Shown here one piece after another: positions 40,788-51,994 of a stretch of DNA of 64,000 nucleotides (its first letter is position 1; each line of letters opens with the position of its first letter). The notes below the pieces were generated by a model. It did no database searches, was not told the origin of the DNA, and saw only the letters and a program-made list of their open reading frames with translations. The translations under genes and the position numbers were made by a program. Origin of the DNA: Axinella damicornis (lineage: Eukaryota > Porifera > Demospongiae > Axinellida > Axinellidae); contig OZ007509.1 in the NCBI GenBank assembly GCA_963931865.1, forward strand, positions 5,252,947-5,316,946. Reading direction: 5' to 3'.

Positions 40788-43700
40788 TTACAGTGTTTTT
40801 CTCGGGCGTTTTTGAAGAGGTTGAGACACAACACATAGGTTGGATTCATGCGGATCAGCTGTAACATTCATAGTCTTCAAATCATGGTACACTGACTGCT
40901 GCTGTACAAGAGTGGCTGCATTGTATGGGACCTGGTAGGCTGTAGGGTTATCATTGCTTCCCCCACGATGACGCTGACGAGAAAAGTAGCACTCTAGCGG
41001 ATCTTGAGAAAACGCTTCACTCAGTAGATACTTCACATCAGGTAGTCTCAATAGTTGGGGTCCTAGCTCGGTGAATGAGCTCACTATAAGTGTGGTAAAT
41101 TGACTGCATTATAAAATCTTATCAGTTTATGCTGGACTTAAACTTAGTGTACTCGGCTTACCTTGAATCGCTCATCTAATGGGCTCTTGTAAGGAGCAAT
41201 GTTCTCCTTCCGCTTCAACATAGCCATCAGTGGGCCTTTGGCATTGAGACAGTCAAAGAATTTGTCCACCATACGAATGAAAACCCGTGTTTGCTGAGTA
41301 CCATTGTTGTTGAGACACTGTAAAGCACTTGCCACACTTTCACTCATGACCTGCAACAGATAGTTAAAAGTAATCATAGTTTCATAGATCTAACAATGAA
41401 ACAGATAAAAATTGACTAACTTGAGCTGCCAGATGCACCCTCATTCTCGTAAATGAAGTTAACCACACATGGTCTCTGGTCAACTTGTGGCACATCCGAA
41501 CACCTGGAGTAGTGGTAGTTGTTTCTGTGACCGGGTAAAGATGCTCAATCCACTTCCAACTGATGGCCTGACCACACTTCTGCATGAAGAATCAACAAGT
41601 CATATATACATATATAGCACAAGATCATAGTTCACATCAAAAGAGATCACCTGCATCGTACGGCTTTCGGAGTGTGCAAATGAATTGCTGAAGCAATTTC
41701 GTGCTGTCTTCAAGAGATGTGGAGCGTCGCAAATAAAGAATAGCTCCTCCTCCCTGTATGGGTTGCTGGTCTTACTCCACTGTGCTCTCCCTTTGGCTTT
41801 TGCTGGCACAGCCGGTAGAAACGACGGTTGGGCTTAGCCCCATCACTTGTCAATGACACTACCGGGATCTCAAACAGTTCGAAAGCTTCAATAACTTCCC
41901 ATACCAAAGGAAAAATCTTTTCTCCTGCATGTGTGTTATGTGGAGAGAAATGGTATTTCTGAAACCCAATGAAATTAGTTATTATTTATAAGCTGTACCT
42001 TTGAGGCTGGAACTAAAATAGTGAGCCACTGGTACAGAGAGTGATGGCTTGAAGACAGATCTCGCCAGGAACACAAAAACCTGATCAGCCATATTCTCAG
42101 CAGGAGACTCTCCCATTTCCCCACCAACAGCTAGCTCGATGTCACGATTGGCATTGCCTAAGTCAACAAATTAAAGCCACAGAGGGTGCCAGTATTCTTG
42201 TTGAAGATGAGTCCACGCTTGAGCTTCATCTCATCCATGGAGAGTGCACAGTGGTTCTGTCCAGGTGAGGTTTCTTCTGCAAGCAAGCTATGGAACTGTT
42301 CGACAAATTCCAGCTGTACACCACTGTGCGGTGATGCCCAGTGGGTGTAATCTGAAAGTGTGCACTCTGAAGGAAGGCTGATCATTCCACTGTGACGCAT
42401 GGCTCTGTACCCTGAACTTGAGAGGTACTTCAGGTTGAGCGCAAATCGGATTACAAGAGGATGCCATCTCATCTGCCGCTTGTCCTTGAGGCCATTGTAG
42501 TGCATCTGCTGCTCCCAAAAGATCCTTTGAGGAGAGTCTGGTGGGAACTCTTTCTCCACTACTGGGCTCACATCTGCAATAATGCTTGAGATGTCAGCAG
42601 TATCCCCATCATGAAGAGATATGGCTTGATCTTCAATCAGCTTGCTGACCTTCATCTCTAAGCGCTTTACTCGCTGTCTTTCAAGCTTGAGGGACTGGTG
42701 AAGATTTTTCATCCTCTCATCTTTTTCAGTAGGGGTGAGGTTGCAGTACCTCGTGTGGCTACTAGCTGCTGTGTGATCATCACCGACATCCATCTGACGA
42801 CAGAGAGATGAGTGGAGAGTTGATCTGAAAGACTGACATGGTCTGCAACGTTGTGGGTAAGGGCCTTCAGGATCGCAAAGGATATCACAATCCACTCTCC
42901 TCACAGTGCAAGGATAGCTTTGCCCCTTCGAATCAACAACTGAAGTGCTGTCAATAAAAGCAATTCTGTCTCCAGTTCCTCTTTCCCCTTTCATTTCTCC
43001 CCCTCTCTTGTGACAGATAGTGGCAAACTGCTCCTCTGGATTGCCCGGACAGAGACGTGCTCTGTCGACACTTCTGATTAGATTCGGTAGAACCTTGGAG
43101 GAAGATGTGCATGGTGAAGATTTCATCAGGAGATGGCACGATTCTGGAACCTTCTTGTCACCGACATGTACGTTCCAAGTGCAGCCAGAACGTGAACCAG
43201 TTGTTGTCACTAGGCACAATCCTTTGGGCCCATTCTCCAGCTTGCTGTATTGAGGAGTGCCATTGCTAGAGAGGTCTTGCCATTGTTCAGGCAGTAGGTT
43301 CTCCTTGTTGGATTGTTGCTGATGACGCTCATCATTCTTTCGACGATCAAATTGTGCCCGTGCTCCCTTTTTTTTCTTCTTGTGGATTCCTCTTCCACTG
43401 CTGGACTTGCTCTGCCTCTTGTCCATCTGAACTGTACACCAGTGTTGTTTTAATTAATCATGATTGTAACTGACTTCTAGTTAATCAAAACTATAGCATT
43501 AATGTATAACTAACTATAATGTTCCGTTCACTAAAATGAAACTAAAACCCTTTAGTTAGGCCCTTTTCCATATTTAGTTAACTAACTAAAACCATAACTA
43601 AAAGCTTCCACAATTATAACTACACTGACTAACTGAGTCTGCTGAATCAAATACACAGACTATATAGCTGACTAAAACTCTGATAGTCATACTAAAACAA

Positions 43701-44412
43701 CATGTACACTGCCAGTGCACATAGCTAACACAAAGATACGTAATACAATATTAGTTTTTTATGCATGCTAGCGCTAATGCATAAAATTGTCACTATAAAT
43801 ATGCTGATACTACATTTATAATTATAGCCCCAGGTCACCATCGATGCATCAAAGTGTGACATGATATAAGCTCCTATATAAAGTTTCTTGAACTAAAACT
43901 ATTTTCTCCCGGTAGACCAACCTGTAAGCCTTAGGTTTCACTTTGATGCTTAGGTCTGAGTCAAGCACTCTTAGAGATCGTCTCACACAAAGTAGATGAC
44001 ATAAACACCTTATTTTAACATACTTTTAGGCCATTTCTAGTTATACTCAACAAAAGTGAAACAAAATTTGATTTTCTCCCAGTTCTTGAGTCTGTATATT
44101 ACCCTGTACAAGGCAACTTTTATCTCAAACACAAACAGTTAGGCAGATCGCCTCACACAAACATATCCACCATGGTGGCTCTAATGAATTGTGATGAATA
44201 GTAGGTAGCTATCTATACGTAGGTCAGAGACTCTTAGCTAATTCATACCACTTACCTGAACACTCTGGATAGTGTTCTGCTAACAGTTTGTTGTTTACTT
44301 TGCGATAGAGGCTCGATAGCGCTCGTTTGCACTTAACGACGGTCGAGTCAGCAGTAATTTCGCTGCGCAGCTGCAATGACCGCTTCACGATATATCCGTA
44401 TACTGTCCGCAT
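40788..44412 (-). CDS. P-element-like transposase, multi-exon, two frameshifts
   Basis: Likely exons: 44256-44412 (start ATG, phase 1), about 42164-43431, about 41999-42163, 41651-41924, 41421-41579, 41162-41350, 40788-41083. Recognised P-type blocks: PQRIFWEQQMHYNGLKDKRQ, MRWHPLVIRFALNLKYLSSS, LPSECTLSDYTHW, catalytic-region MDEMKLKRGLIFNKNTG, VVSLTSDGAKPNRRF, FFICDAPHLLKTARNC, LTRDHVWLTSFTRMRVHLAA, KFFDCLNAK and FSQDPLECYFSRQRHRGG. The N-terminal region holds a CDILCDPEG...RCRPCQSFRSTL Cys cluster rather than an obvious THAP zinc finger. One-base frameshifts occur near 42165 and 41808, and the last intron does not join in phase, so this copy is probably not functional as read. Confidence 0.82.
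43440..44255. other. first intron of the P-like transposase
   Basis: About 820 bases, AT-rich, with repeated TTAGTTAACTAAC-like stretches. No other feature seen. Confidence 0.5.
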
Positions 44413-44872
44413 ACGCTACCGTTTCACATCCACGTCAGTAGCCCCCACCAGGCAGGGTGGATGGCCTCGTCTGACTTTCACTTTCGCAGGTCATGTCACT
44501 ATGCTCTAATATATTTTTTATACTTTTTTAATAATAATTTATCCATTTACCTTTACCATATATGCATTTGGTTGGTTGTTTTGTATCATTCAGTTTCAGC
44601 CTGCATGCAGGTGCTGTTTTGGTTGTATCACTTTTATTTCGCTGTAAAATTTCACCTTATGATGTCGTCAGTACTGTATTATCTATGCGTTTTGGTTCCG
44701 GTGCGCCGGAATGCTGGCGCATTGCAATTTAACTTGTGATGTAACGTAGGATTGCATTCACAACGCCGCGAGCTGTCCAAGAACATGGATGTTGATCGGG
44801 CAATTGACCGTCTGCTTGTTTGAGACTATAATATTATATTCATTTCTGGTTGCCAACCCTTCGCGTTAGTAC

Positions 44873-45481
44873 GGGCAAGTGGAAAAGGCGGATACGGTCG
44901 GACGCGGACACGGACGCGGACGCGGACACGGACGCGGACACGGACACGGACACGAACCAAAATTCATTTTTCAGCCCTTTTCAGCCCTTTGTAGTGTAGG
45001 ACAGAAGCTAAACATGGTTATTCACTCGCTAAAAGTTGCTTGCTTAGCCTATTGTTAGCCTCGTTCCCAGGCTCTCCCACGCGCGAACAAAAATAGCTGG
45101 GCGGGGCCTGGCTAGCCTATTCATGTCTTACCTCAGAGGTCAAAGGCCACGTGCATATTTAATAAGCTTCAACAATGAAAGTTCGAGCTTCGATCAGCCA
45201 TCATAGATGGTATAGGAATATTATTTCTGCTTCCCATGCTTTGGCAAAATGCTTGAGTTTGGTTTCTGCACAAAATAAAAGCTCTTCTAATCTTTTCGTT
45301 GAAGCTCATTAAATATGCACGTGGCCTTTGACCTCTGCTGACTCCAGGTAAGACATGAAAGACGGTTCAATAGGCTAAGCAAGCAACTTTAGCCAATGAA
45401 TAACCATGTTTAGCTTCTGTCCTACACTGCAAAGGGCTGAAAAGGGCTGAAAAATTAATTTTGGCTCGTGTCCGTGTCCGT

Positions 45482-45515
<34 letters not shown>

Positions 45516-45542
45516 GACCGTATCCGCCTTTTCCACTTGCCC
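44873..45542. mobile_element. MULE-like foldback element with 9-bp target duplication
   Basis: Arms of about 185 bp begin GGGCAAGTGGAAAAGGCGGA and end with the reverse complement. The 9-mer CGTTAGTAC flanks both sides (44864-44872, 45543-45551). Each arm carries a GGACGC/GGACAC minisatellite; the centre (about 45130-45350) is a further inverted repeat with GAGGTCAAAGGCCACGTGCAT. Long TIRs plus a 9-bp duplication are typical of Mutator-like elements. No coding capacity; the RVRVRV ORF is the minisatellite. Confidence 0.8.
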
Positions 45543-45754
45543 CGTTAGTACGGCAAGCGACAAACGCTTGGGCGAGAAGGCCTGCGTACCAAGGCGGAGC
45601 CACGCCGATTAACAGGCCGCAGTTGTATGGTCCGGCATTTTCAAACGGGATGCCCGAGTATACGAACGAATTCAACCTCGACTTCCGGAAGTATCGAGAT
45701 GTAGCTACGTCGTCAATCATCGGACACCATCATAATTTCCGTGTAACGCGATAG
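45540..45754 (+). other. possible coding fragment beside the MULE-like insertion
   Basis: From the target duplication on, the + strand reads LVRQATNAWARRPAYQGG, then PINRPQLYGPAFSNGMPEYT and NFRVTR before a stop. Composition looks protein-like, but I found no start, acceptor or second exon. It might be the end of a gene hit by the insertion. Confidence 0.3.
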
Positions 45755-46047
45755 CCATGTCAGACGGCTTCGAGAAGCAGATTTTGGCACCGACTGTTCC
45801 AAGATGTGTTCATGCGAGCGACTTATCCTTCGAGATATGTGTATCTCTGGTGGTCAAGAGTCTATTTAGCTATCAAGACAGTTGAGACTGCTCCCGTCTT
45901 TGTGTGAGAACGCTGTAAAGTCAGGTCTAGCTTGAAGAGTCTCAAGATGGTCAGATTCAAGGGCCTGTAGTGCAAGAACGCAGGGTGTTACGATGATCGG
46001 ACCTGCGCATGATGAAAGCCCCATCTCTGTACTTTCAGAAAATAGCG

Positions 46048-46790
46048 GTGACAACCCCATCAGATTTGGAGCTATGAGCCCCTGAAGTCAACCATGTTTC
46101 ATGAATATGGTTTGCGTGGGTGCATTTATGCTGCCATATCTCGAGAACGCTACATGCTATGGACACGAGACTTGCACCATTGGATGTACCAAAGACTGAG
46201 GTTTGTAAATACATGTGGAAATATTGTGACAACCCCATCAGATTTGGAGCTATGAGCTCCTGAACTCAACCAATATGTGTGAATTTGGTTTGTGTGGGTG
46301 ACTTTGTGTGGCCGTATCTCAAGAACGCTACATGCTATGGACATGAGACTTGCACCATTGGATACACCAAAGACTGAGGTTAGTAAATTCGTGTGGAAGC
46401 ATTGTGACAACCGCATCAGATTTGGAGCAATGAGCCCCTGAACTCAACCAATATGTGTGAATTTGGTTTATATGGGCGACTTCGTATGGCCGTATCTCAA
46501 GAACACTACATGCTATGGACATGAGACTTACACTATTGGATACACCAAAGACTGAGGTTTGTAAATTCATGTGGAAGCATTGTGACAACCACATCAGATT
46601 TGGAGCAATGAGCCCCTGAACTCAACCAATATGTGTGAATTTGGTTTATGTGGGCGACTTCGTGTTGTCATATCTCCTGAATCCTACGACCTGAGACTTG
46701 CACCACTGGATACAAGGTTTTTATAAGGATGTGTGGATTGTGACAACCCCATCAGCTTTGGAGCTATGCACAGCTGCTATCAGAACTTTC
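46048..46790. repeat. 178-bp tandem repeat, about four units
   Basis: Units start with GTGACAACCCCATCAGATTTGG at 46048, 46226, 46404, 46582 and 46740 (the last step is 158 after a deletion). The period is not a multiple of three and each unit carries similar short ORFs in a shifted frame, so it is satellite-like rather than coding. A diverged unit may extend left to about 45900. Confidence 0.9.
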
Positions 46791-47907
46791 ATGGATTTAG
46801 TTCACACTGGAGATGTTGTGCAGCTATTTATACATGTATGTCTCCTGAAGTTTAAGACTTCAAACTATCAATTCAAGATTACCCCATGGACCATGGAATT
46901 TTGTGCCTGTGAAAGTGATCATTGTTTGGTTGTATCCATGCAGCCTATACACTATATCTGAATTTAATTTTTGTTTAGCGCATTATTATCAGGCTTCGGC
47001 GGCTCATGCGCTCCTGGTATTATTATTATATCCTATTCGCATCCATTTTCCATTCATGTAGCACTGAATTTGTGTGAGAGGAGCAAGGTTGTCTGCGCTG
47101 AATGCATGAAAATGTGTTGTCTTGGGGGAAAGAATTGTAGTTAAAGGGTTAAAGGAGCAATGACCATTTTGCTGTGTATTTATTTATAGCCTATGTGATT
47201 TTTCTAGCCTATTATGTCTATCTGCTCCTCCTGCCCACATCTGCATACCTACTTGTCCAAAGTGCTTCCATAGAGATATGAGTACTGTAGCCAGTGTCTT
47301 CCCCAGGAAAGGGGTCGAATTGTGCTCTGCTGGTAGTGAGTGCTGAGCTAACCTCAATCCTGCTGGAACATTGAGTTTCGAAAACAGCTACTCAATCCTT
47401 GCAGAACAACACTGAGTGGGTATAGCTGCCATTTGAGAAGGCTCATGAATTGATCTGTACGTACCTTCTGTTTCAAATAAAGCCTAAGTGTGCGCAAAAT
47501 TTCTCTGGGTTTGGTCTAAAGCGAGGATCCAGATTAATTAATGGTGGCCTGGTTTGGTGAACTAACAATTTCAGTTACAATCATCCCTGAAACAAGCACG
47601 CTATACACACGAAATTGAAACACAGCTCCTGAACTATGTATAATGCACATAACTCTGAACAATGATAGCTGTTCAATTAGGTAGATATATGGGTTCATAA
47701 CTCCCTTCGACAACTTCATAAACATCATTTTCACCTTCCTTCATCTGCTGTCCACCTTCAAACACTCCGTAAGCTAAACATTGGCCCACTGGGATGCCTC
47801 CTCTTCCACCTGCATGATGTGTACCATACGCCATACATTCTGCCGTTGGGATATTCTCTTCGAACTTGATCTCAGAGGCTCCTCCAGACGTGACACCTGT
47901 GCCTTCA

Positions 47908-48687
47908 CTGAAAGTCAAAACAGTAAAAACACTCTCAAACTCCATGTGTGTAGTGTCACATTATGTAATGCAGAATAGCTTAAGTTTAGTGTCGAGGCCA
48001 GTATTTGTTACTCATCAGAAAAGTCTTCTCTCAATACTATGTAAGTATCACCATAGTACAGTATAGTACCATAGTACAAAGCTATACCGGAAAACATCAT
48101 GAGTTTGTTGTCGTAGTATTGTTACAAGTGCAAAGATGTGGAATTTTTAACGAGTATCAAGAAAACTGCTGATTGTTACTAGATGGATTTTCTGTAGATG
48201 TTTCCAGCTGGGCACAAGACTACTGCACTTACATAGTACGGATCGTCTCGTGTGACTGCATGGGGAAATGGCTGAGAGCCGTCCTGAAACTTTGGACCAT
48301 TTTACTTGAACTCTACTCAAAATCCAGTAGATCCAATCAGATTGCAGCTGTCACGTGTGATCTTTCAGTTTGCTCAGTAACAAGCATTGAGGAATGACTG
48401 AAGTCGCTTGTGTTTGCTACTCTTCGGCACAGCACCCAAGCAGACAGAAGTATACAAGCAGCGATCGAGGTTAGTGGGCCAGACTCGACTGACTGCAGTT
48501 GAAGTGTTATGATATAAAGGCACATGACTTCAGCTTAATTGCATTCTTTCGTACCGAGTAAGTGGTCCAAAGTTTGTAGACCTTCTTTCTCCGTGCGAGC
48601 GTACCGAAAGTGATCGTGTGCTGGAGAAAACGAAGGCTATAATGTGCATATGAAAGTATTAATATTGGATGATGCTAGTGGGTTTAC
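47908..48687. other. tail-TM intron of receptor E
   Basis: About 780 bases, against about 210-220 in receptors C and F. The extra DNA has no feature I recognise. Confidence 0.4.
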
Positions 48688-48765
48688 CCTCCATGCCATT
48701 CCTGCTGGTGTTTCCTAGGACTCTCTTTGTTCAGTGCAATAATAACAAGGATCACCACAGTAGTA

Positions 48766-49860
48766 ACTAGAGATGTTCATAGAACACATACCCCGCCAGT
48801 GGCGGATCCAGGGGGGGGGCATAGGGGGCACGTGCACCCACCCCACCCCCCCCCCCCCTTCTCAGCCCAGGCTTTCTTGCCTCCAGAGTGGAACGCCAGC
48901 TATAGCAGGTTAAGTCGACTGCATCGCTTTACCGTGCGTTGCCTGAAACCGAACGGCTTGGGAACGAGACCACGATCTAGTATACCCCTCCGTGTACGTA
49001 CGTATTACGTTCGTGAGCGAAATTTGAGCAAGGAAGAAGCTCATGGCGGCCCTGGGACCTGCAATCCTCGTACATCTGGAACTTGCAGTGCAAAGCGCGA
49101 AGGTGCCACGAGAGCCCATGCTGAGAAGTGAAAAATGAAGGCGAAAAATTTTTTTCCGCGCTTCGCGCGGACTGATCGCCGCTACGCGCCTCTATGCACT
49201 GCCTCCGGCAGCGTTTAAGATATAGTGCCCCCCCCTTTCATAAATCCTGGATCCGCCCCTGCCCGCGCTGAACGTCTACAGGCCAGGATGCATGCAGTGC
49301 AGCTACAATCGACGTGACATCTCTTCCGATCCGCATCGAACAGGGCGGCTATCGCGCGCATACTGTGTTCGTGTATGGCCATATCCAAGGTGTGGGAGTG
49401 ACCGCTTACCGTATATACTATTGTGAAGCTGAAGAGGTGGGGCCAAATGGTACGAATAATAGGAAATAGCTGGAAAAAACAGCCGAAACAATAGCCATAA
49501 TGTCTGTGAAGTACAGAGATCATGAGAAAACACTGTTTCCTAGCGGTCATCTCGAAGCATGAAGTTTCCAAATGCACTGCGTGTCCTGTTCTTGATGGGA
49601 CTCTGAAGTCACGAAGAGGTGGAGCCAATGTTATGAATAGTTATGAAAAGTAGGAAATAGCCGAAATACAGTGAAACGGAGCGCCTTGACTTCAGTCAGG
49701 TACACATAGAGCAGTTTTTTGCTATTTGCTATTGTTTGACTCAATTTCGATAGTTTATGAGGGTCTATGTGGGGAGATTTCAATTTTTTCCGCCTGACAG
49801 ACAGACGACTGACGGACAAAACCGATTGCTTAACCCCGCTTCGCGCATGCGCGCGCGGGG
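48766..49860 (-). mobile_element. Helitron2/HINE-like element inserted in the TM exon of receptor E
   Basis: On the minus strand it starts TACCCCGCGCGCATGCGCGA and ends with hairpin GTGTTCTATGAACA(T) followed by CTCTAGT. It carries a GTCY microsatellite near the 5' end and GCGCGGGGTA before the hairpin, an inverted copy of its own start. Deleting it restores the paralogous exon sequence with no duplicated bases, i.e. a seamless insertion between two Ts. The 48797-49261 part is a later nested insertion. Confidence 0.75.
48797..49261. mobile_element. hAT-like MITE nested in the Helitron2-like element
   Basis: Ends are CAGTGGCGGATCCAGG and CCTGGATCCGCCCCTG, inverted copies with one mismatch. 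CCCGC is duplicated on both sides (48792-48796, 49262-49266), and the undisturbed sequence is visible in the 60-kb copy. CAGNGGCGGATCC ends are common in non-autonomous hAT-type elements; a 5-bp duplication is short for that family. Confidence 0.65.
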
Positions 49861-51994
49861 TAATAATCAACACCACTATCAGAGTACCCACGGCTCCCAG
49901 GATGGCAGCTATGAGGGTGGAAGGGCTGGTAGGATTTCCCATCATGAAAAAGTTTGTCAGGTCTGCCACAGTGCTTGAGGAGGGGGAAGGAGAGGAGCTG
50001 TTGGGGTCCCCAGTGTCTCCTGCTGAGGTTGCATGTGGTAACCATCACAGTCAGTTGTTGACTCGATGTTGAAGCTTTTGGTATCAATACATTACAATGT
50101 GCATATTGTCACCCTAGCTACCTGTTGCAGTGGAGGACGCAGTGGGACTTGGCTCTGTTAGAGTGTTGGTAGGTAATGGAAATCCAGAAGACTGTGTGCT
50201 TGCTGAAAAATCTGCAGCACAGCAACGATTGAGTGTTAGGAACATGATTAAATGAGAGTAGACATCAAGCAGAGCTCACTTTGACAGAGTACACCTGCAT
50301 ATCCTGCACAAACACGACGTGAAGTAACAAGTGGAGTTTGACAGTCAGCTAGCCTAGATTCTGTGCCCACACAGTTCACATTATCGTAAGATGTTATCAC
50401 TCCTCCTCCTCCATAAACAATTGACCTGGCATTTGCTGTGTGCATGTATAGTGAAAGCAAAATGCAGGACTGTGTAGCCATGGTTGGGCTGCTGCACAGA
50501 GGTAATTACAATTGTGAGACTTGCCATCTTGTGTACCTACCATGTGGTAGTCCAAGTTCCCTGCACACAACTTCAGCATCCTGGTTGTCCCAGTTAGTGT
50601 CACACACTTTTGTTCTGAATCCATCCACACGTGGTTGACTACAGATCTCCACTTGTCCCATGACAAACTCTTCACTTGACTGATTATTAAACAGTCGAAC
50701 ATCACCTTCACTGCATTGTGGGTGTGTAGTGTAACAGCATTTTAGTCAAGTATAGATCCAATGCAAGATTTTACCAACTGCATGCATGGGTGACAAGAGG
50801 GAATGGGAAATTAAAATTGACTCTATATTACATACTAAATCTGGAACACTTTATACTCACACCATCCCATGCACTGCACTAATTCTATTCCAATAGCCAG
50901 GTGATCCCATAATTGTATCTATATAGTCACTGACTTAAAATTCTTCTGTTCACTCACCATCTTCAGTTGCTTAATGTCAGTGATACAACTTATGTAACTT
51001 TGAAGCTGTTGACCAACTAACATACCTGCACAAATTGCACCACCATCTTGGGAATGGCTGCACATTGTCTGGTTACTGATGGTACACTCATCAAGTCTGT
51101 TGTAAAACGTAGTACATGCCACACTGAATACCGGTCCATCCCCTTCACCATAGAAGCTGTTAAAAGCACGAAATGCTATTTGTGAAGAGGTAGCAGACAC
51201 ATTATCCTTAGCTGAATACTGGTCCATCCCCTTCACCATAGAACCCATCGTAATTATATTTGTGGAGAGGTAGCAGACACATTTAATATCATCCTTGCAA
51301 CGGGATTGCAACAAGCTAAAACTCACCTGAACTGGAACCAAACAGTTGCCTGCACACTGCCAGGGGACCAAATGATCCCCAGGATGCAGGTTTACCACAG
51401 ACTGTTCCCCACTCCCCACCACGGCACACCTCCACTCTCCCCATAAACTCATTCCCTCCTCCCACCAGCCGAACATCCCCTTCAGTGCAACTGCTCCCTA
51501 GACCTGTAGATAAAAGAAAGTGTAGTGTGGTCATCATGCCTTCAAGGAGTTATAGACTCCACGACTTAGGAGAAATTCAAATCACTCATGAATGACATGC
51601 AGTTGCTTTGTTAAAGCTTGATAGTTCTCTCCAGGATGACCGTCTTACGTTCTTTGGGTCTTCGAGGCATAGTTCTTACAACTACAATGATTCTGCACAG
51701 CTTGTACTAGTGAACCTCAAAGGCATCATAATTCATGCAACTGGAAACTAACGACACTTCTACATTATACATACAATATAGCAAAAACATACAAACTTGT
51801 TCTGCACTCCAGTTATAGTAAATTGCTAGATTCCACTGCTCATGCAAGTCATATGGGAAAATTACATAGGATATCATTATACAGGCAGTTCAGTGCTCAA
51901 ACATGTTGCATCTGCAAGTCTTACCATTTTGGGCCTGTATGTGTGAGCATGTGTACAGACATGTCACCAGTAAGAGCAAGAACCTGCTGCACAT

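Larger units (their letters stand above)
38949..44440. mobile_element. two-gene P-element-like DNA transposon with 21-bp TIRs
   Basis: TACTGACGTGGATGTGAAACG at 38949-38969 and its exact reverse complement at 44420-44440 bound 5492 bp holding exactly two convergent, intron-containing genes: a companion gene on + (39071-40740) and a P-element-like transposase on - (40788-44412). Both start codons lie close to a TIR (102 and 7 bases inside) and the stops are 47 bases apart. No matching target duplication is seen outside the TIRs, so one end may have decayed or recombined. Confidence 0.82.
47673..51994 (-). pseudogene. Receptor E: C/F-type SRCR receptor, broken by Helitron-like insertion and splice-site loss
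   Basis: Same architecture as C and F. Exons: 51925-51994 (signal peptide MCSRFLLLLVTCLYTC), 51327-51503 and 51026-51175 (SRCR1), 50541-50723 and 50280-50435 (SRCR2), 50122-50211 (stalk), TM exon split into 49861-49962 and 48688-48765, tail 47673-47907. The TM exon is interrupted after VVLI by a 1095-bp insertion and resumes with TVVILVIIAL. The acceptor before SRCR2 reads AC where paralogues have AG. Only one stalk exon is present. A partial extra copy of the second SRCR1 exon lies at about 51210-51260. The rest of the frame is open, so inactivation looks recent; a soluble product from the intact 5' exons cannot be excluded. Confidence 0.82.

Noticed and set aside
45461..45540. RVRVRV-type ORF
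   Set aside because: It translates the GGACGC minisatellite of the MULE-like arm.
49215..49628. 137-codon ORF MAPPLRDFRVPSR... also seen at 60275
   Set aside because: Shared only because both are copies of the Helitron2-like element; no Rep, helicase or other domain is visible.
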